A stretch of DNA of 64,000 bases from Medicago truncatula (lineage: Eukaryota > Streptophyta > Magnoliopsida > Fabales > Fabaceae), in contig NC_053043.1 of the NCBI RefSeq assembly GCF_003473485.1, forward strand, positions 36,556,576-36,620,575, in the 5' to 3' direction. Below the pieces are notes generated by a model. The model made no database searches. It had not been told where the DNA came from and saw only the letters and a program-made list of their open reading frames with translations. Below, piece by piece: positions 58,881 through 64,000 of the stretch; positions within the stretch are counted from its first letter, which is position 1; each line of letters begins with the position of its first letter. A program made the position numbers and the translations under genes.

Positions 58881-61310
58881 GTGGTTTTACCGAAGAGTTA
58901 GTTGATTTTTAGAAGATAAGGGTATTTTAGTAATTAATGGATGAAGGGTATTTTTGCGAAGTTATTAAAAAATAAGAGTTTTGAGAAATTAAGAGAATAT
59001 GGATGTATGAGTAAAAGGGAGGTTTAAGTGAAGTAATTGTGTGGTGTTTTCTTTATGATGAATAAATAGAGACCAAGCTCAAGAATATAAATAGATAGTA
59101 GCGTGTTGCGAAACTAGGGTTAGAAATCATTTGAGACATTTTGGAAAAGAGGCAAGAGATACAGAAAGGGAGAGAATAAGAATAAGAGAACCAGAAAGAA
59201 AGAAGATGAGAACTTAAGGAATCAAGAGGAGAGGGAGACCTAAGCTAGATGAAAACTAATTTTGAAGAGCTAAGAGGTACGGGGGTTAGATTATTTTCAT
59301 CATATGGGACTTGTGAATAAATGGGTAGATTATGGATTTTATGTGATTCTTGCTATTTTCATGCTTTTATGATAAATTGATGTTGAAATTATGATTCTGC
59401 ATGTTGTTGTGAATCCATGAAGTTACCATGTTAATGTCATGTTTGAATTGTGTTGTTGTGATGTTCTCTGAATTTTATGTGAAATTGGTGAAATTCATGA
59501 ATGTTGTTACTAGATTGTGGTTTGATGTTTTATGATTTGAATTTATGAATGTTGTTGTGATGATTTTGAAGAAGTGAAGAGTTTGTTGTTGTTGTTGTTA
59601 TGGTTGAGTTTGAATTATCATGTTAAAAATAGGTTTGAAGTGATAAGTTTAGACTAATTAAAGTTAACGTTGATTAATGATGGAAATGAGTAGATTTAAG
59701 TTGGTTAAGGTGAAATTAATGTGTAATTGATTAAACAACATTAATTTGATGATTTGGGGTCGAGTTTGGTGTGTTTGGGATTGAAAAATGGAGTCGAAGA
59801 ATGTTTTTCTGCGGCAAAAACGTAGAATAACTATGTTGTACCTGTCTGCGGAAAACGCACGGCTGTACGCCCAATAAGCACGGACCGTGAGTTTTATGCT
59901 CTTTTGCATAAAGTGTGTTTTTGAAAAACACACGACCATGTGCCAAAAGTGCACGACCATGCGTTTTTCCAGTGATTCCAAACCACATTTTTATGCTTTT
60001 AAAGTGTATCCAAGGTGTAGGATTGAGTCAAAAACCCTTAAACTTGATTATTAGGAGTATAATTTGGATGTGTAGGAGTAATTAACCTAATTTATGATGG
60101 AGTAATTAACCTAATTTATGATGGAACTTGTGATTTAACTCTAAATTGAATTATTAAATGATTGTGAACTTATTAGATGATTAATGAAGTATGTTTGATG
60201 ATGTAGCATGGGTGTTATGAATATTCAATGATGGTGAATGTGATTATTATGAGATAATGTGAATGCATATTAATATGCTTTTAGATGATGATGTGAATTA
60301 TATAATGATAAAACCAAATGATGAGATGTTGATGTATTGTTTATAATGACGTTGATATGATGATGGTATGACGAGGTTAAAAATGATCATGGTGATATAG
60401 TGACAGTAAATATATGATGTGACGATGTTGTTGATGTGAATTTTCGAGTCATGTGAATTTATGCATTGTCGAGTCGTGATAAGATGTTCATCCACTCATG
60501 GTCAGTCCAGTGACAGTGAGAAGTGATGGTGGGATCACTCAGAAACATACCTCTGATATCCAAAAAAGGTACCACATGCATATAAAGTCGAGTTAGAACA
60601 TTGCATACATATGAGTCTATGTGGAAGATGTGCACTTGACCATGTGTAACTATGTGAAAGATGTGTGATTTGACGATGATGAATATGTGTGAATACTATA
60701 TATTTAACTTGGTGATCATGATGATGTGATTACTTGATTATATTTTTGTGATAATGTTTGAAGTTTTTTATATCCAATTAATAATTTAGTGAGATTACAT
60801 GTGAATATTGTATGCTTAAGATGAATATGTTTATATGATTTTGTTGTTTATCCTAACTCTATACATACATTTGTATTTCCTCTATATTGATTATATATCT
60901 TACCCTACGTGTTGCGAATGGACGCCTACGCCCTTGTGGTGTAGACTTTCAGGATGAGGACATTTGATTGCCGTGAGTTTTTCGAGGATGGCCATGGAGC
61001 CTACTCGTGTTTTACCACTTTCCTTTTGAGTCTTATCTAGTGGTTCTCTGACTAGGATAGTTTGGGGATTGTTATGTTCTTATTGGATTATGTATGGAAC
61101 AATATCGTCCATAGTTGATGTATCTTGAGATATGATATTTGACCTTAAAATGTTTATTTTTCCGCTGCGAAGTGTTATTTACATGATAAACTATGTATGG
61201 ATGAATCTAATGAAGATTATCACCTTGAAGTTATTTGATTAATTGTTGTATTTATATTAAATACTATATGTGGGGTTCAAGGGTGTTATACCACCCCCTT
61301 TTCGTTTTGA
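58880..61310 (+). mobile_element. Probable LTR of a chromovirus-type (Tekay/Del-like) retrotransposon
   Basis: A 2.4 kb non-coding stretch, G/T- and GAT-rich, with a TATA-like GAATATAAATAG near 59081 and a purine-rich leader after it (59140-59280). TTTTTCCGCTGCGAAGTG (near 61157) and the GGGGTTCAAGGGTGTTATA end (near 61272) recall the 3' part of Tekay-type LTRs. No gag or pol adjoins it, so a solo LTR is likely. Exact ends and target duplication were not identified. Confidence 0.4.
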
Positions 61311-62400
61311 ACACTCACTTTGCTCATGAGACGCTATTCTCTTATAACCAAAGATAATTGGCGTCATCATTGGGAAACTAGTTTTCTGTAACGTCTGAGA
61401 TTTTGATCCAAGACATTACTTAAAAATATTATCCTTTGTTGCATTGTCATAAAACGAAAATCTTAAAATTGAAATTAAATTTAAAAGTAGAGACTATTCG
61501 TTTACTTCTTAAAGAAAGAAAATAACAACTTCGTAATAAATTTCAAAAGTATTTTAAATTACATTTACAATTAACCAAACCTTTTTTTGTTCCTGCGGAC
61601 TCTTCTATCATACGTCAAACTTTAAATTTCATATTTGGTACCTGCGACATTGTATTAATGCAAGGGTTAATTTTCTTATCAAAATTAGGACATGCCAAAC
61701 GGAAGGTAAATATTATAAAACAAATAATAAACACTTTACATTAAGAATGAAATAAAATAAAAATCGATGGAAGAAATTATTTTAATAAAAATTTGTGCTT
61801 TTTATGCATGAATATGAAGACTTGTATGATCCAGATAAATTCATCCACAAAGGCAAAGTTAAGCCACCAAGGCACAATTCAGATAATCCATCTAATGAAG
61901 GCAAAGTCAAGATAATTCAGCCACAGAGTCAAAGTTTAGACAATTCATCCACGGAGGCATCTACCATGTAAAGTTTTCCCTTAGTATAGTTCTTGTTTCG
62001 CTAATGTTTGATTAGGATGCTAGATAATTTGATGATGTTTATGGTTCCTTTTACGATGTTTAACACATGTTAAAGCACCTAGCAATACATGCTCTTACGG
62101 TTCTTTGAAGTGTTTTGTGTGTCAAGTTTCATTTTGTAACAAAACCTTTTGTGTGACAAAACCTTTTCTTTCTAAGGCCTTGATTCGATTCAATATAGCT
62201 TGAATTGTATTATTCTTATTATATGGTCTTGGCCCTTGTTGTTCATGTCAATTTGATTTGATTCATTACTTCTTGATTCATATCATGCTTAAATCGATTC
62301 ACAAATTGTTGAATCGTATCAAGTTTACTCTCTGGACTTTTATTTGCCTTGTTGAATCATATCATTGTTCCATGATTCGATTCAAATATTGCTTGAATCG
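61311..62400. other. Intergenic, no supported gene
   Basis: AT-rich. Three related short blocks near 61828, 61880 and 61940 contain CAGATAAT or AGACAATTCATCCAC with AGGCA and AAAGT, a weak local repeat. 62180-62400 has several GATTCGATTCAA and GAATCGTATCAA motifs in alternating form, probably untranslated copia sequence continuing into the next feature. Confidence 0.4.
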
Positions 62401-64000
62401 TATCAACCTTCATAGCTACAAATCTGTCAAAAAGTCCCACAACATAGGTAATGTCGGGTCTATTATATTCAGTTCCATACCTAAGTATCACAATGTTGCT
62501 CACATATTCTGTTTGTGAACACCATATATAGTGTTCTTGAAGGGTTTTACACCTGGATCAAAAAGCGTGCTTTCAAGTTTATAGTCAAAATAGTTACATT
62601 TCCTTAAGATATTCTCAACAAAGTGAGATTGATCCAAAAATTTCTCTTTTCCGATCTAGTATTCTTGATTCCAAGAATTACTTCAACTTCGTCTAGGTCT
62701 TTCTCATCAACGTTGTTGATAAACAATGATTTCACATAATTTACAACATGAGTCTTTGAACAAAATATGGGCAATTCGCCTACATAGAGACATATAATTG
62801 TGCACATATTATTTCCATATTTGTAGTAAATACATTTGTCACTGACATTCACTTTATACTCATTTGATAGTATTCAAATTTTTCATGCCATTCCCTATGA
62901 GTTTATTTTAGACCATACAAAGAATTATCTAAATTACATACCTTGTTTTATTGTCCATGAATCACCAAACCTTTAGGTTGTTCCATATAGATTTCTTCTT
63001 CTCATTCATCATTTAAAAGGAAGCTTTCACATCCATTTGGTTTACTATCAATTTATGAACAATGGCTAAAGGGACTAGTACCCTTATGGAGATTATTCTA
63101 GTGACAGGTGAATGAGTGTTGAAGAAATCTATATTTTGTTTAAAAGGTGAGCCTTGTACTTATCAACTGAATCATCAAGTTTTGGTTCCTTTTTCCAAAA
63201 TCCAAATACAACCGATTAATTTTTAACCACGAGGCAAGTCAACTAAATGTATGTTTTGTTAGACTCTAGAGAATCCATTTCATCGTTTATTGCTTCTTGC
63301 CATAATTTAACATCCAATGAGAATATAGCTTCTTTAAGGTTTAATGGGTCTTCTTCCAATGTATAAACCATATAACCAGGTCCATACTCTTTAACATTTT
63401 TTGCTTTCTTACCTCCACAAGGTTCTAAAACATCTCAACATCTCCTACGATGTTTTCATAACTATTTCTGATTACTCGAATGTGATCAGATGTAATGCCC
63501 CCAATAACTCTTAATTTAAAAGGAAATTTAGTTTTCCCCCACTAGTACCCCACTATTCTTTAATTTACTGGGGTATTTATTTTATTGAAATCAACATCGT
63601 TTGATTCTATGATCACTTTAGCATTTAGATCACAAAACCTATATGGTTTGCTATTTATATCATACCCAATGAAAAATACAATTTCATAGGCTTTATTAGT
63701 GAGTTTAACTCTCTTGAGGTCTAAAATTCAAATATAGGTCAAACAATCCCAAGTTCAAAAATAAGACAAGTTGAACGGTCTTTTCATCAAAATTTCATAA
63801 GTAGAAATTTTGTTCTTAGACTTGAGTACCCTATTTAGCACATAGAAAAATAATTACCACAATTTCCCTCACCAATGAGACATAGTGTCGAAATTAAGCA
63901 TGATTTTAATAACTAGCTCGACAATGGTTCTAATTTTTTTACTTTTAGTTTTGCTATTCATAGTAAGATATAGTTGTTTCATGAATAATTTCATACTCTT
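62400..64000 (-). pseudogene. Decayed Ty1-copia pol fragment (integrase end to RT), runs off the window
   Basis: Minus-strand translation in shifting frames gives copia polymerase landmarks. The RT segment near 62935-63000 reads like EQPKG then DNSLYGLK, followed by WHEKFEYY. The open stretch 62604-62852 contains DKCIYYKYGNN and ICLYVGE, where the catalytic YVDD is changed to YVGE, then VEVILGIKNTRSEK. Further on (about 62430-62500) the RPDITYVVGL segment typical after RT appears. Upstream (63500-64000) the sequence resembles the integrase C-terminal linker, with many stops. There are numerous stop codons and frameshifts, and a lost catalytic Asp. The 5' part lies beyond the window end. Confidence 0.85.

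Overview
This is nuclear DNA from a flowering plant, most likely an inverted-repeat-lacking-clade legume of the Medicago, pea or vetch type. The support is AT-rich intergenic DNA full of small DNA transposons, spliced plant genes (F-box/FBD, germin-like, a plant-type nucleoporin), and an Ogre/Tat-type Ty3-gypsy retrotransposon of the kind abundant in these legumes. The species assignment is inference.

Layout. Positions 1-6.8 kb hold nested transposable elements. One MITE with a 9-bp target duplication has swallowed two Stowaway-like MITEs, and a 2.4 kb element with long inverted arms follows. Positions 6.8-11 kb carry an apparently intact three-exon F-box/FBD gene (7855-9887). A hAT MITE (12378-13054) separates it from a second, decayed copy of the same segment (13.3-19.4 kb), which contains LTR-retrotransposon remnants and an F-box pseudogene (16521-18325). 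Positions 20.7-22.5 kb contain a Stowaway copy, a long AT microsatellite and a single-exon germin-like gene on the minus strand (21821-22450).

Positions 25482-44150 are one 18.7 kb LTR retrotransposon with exact boundaries. It has a 5-bp target duplication (AGCGT), 3.55 kb LTRs differing at about ten places, and a tRNA-type primer site. It encodes an extra ORF1, gag-protease, a 285-bp intron, and RT, two RNase H domains and integrase. Gag-protease carries two in-frame stops and lacks an ATG at the expected start, while ORF1 and pol are open. Between pol and the 3' LTR sit two families of repeated RNA hairpins with compensatory base changes. One encloses a CCC-GAAA-GGG (GNRA tetraloop) core; the other contains GTTCGAATC, the tRNA B-box motif. 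These are the most interesting structures in the window.

Positions 44.2-45.3 kb hold an old tandem duplication whose second copy preserves an uninterrupted version of the retrotransposon target site. Positions 48.6-56.3 kb carry an eight-exon gene related to plant nucleoporin NUP1/NUP136. It keeps the N-terminal motifs but stops before the FG-repeat tail, with signs of a terminal frameshift. The rest is transposon-derived, ending in a decayed Ty1-copia pol fragment on the minus strand (about 62.4-64 kb). No rRNA gene, tRNA gene or CRISPR array was seen.
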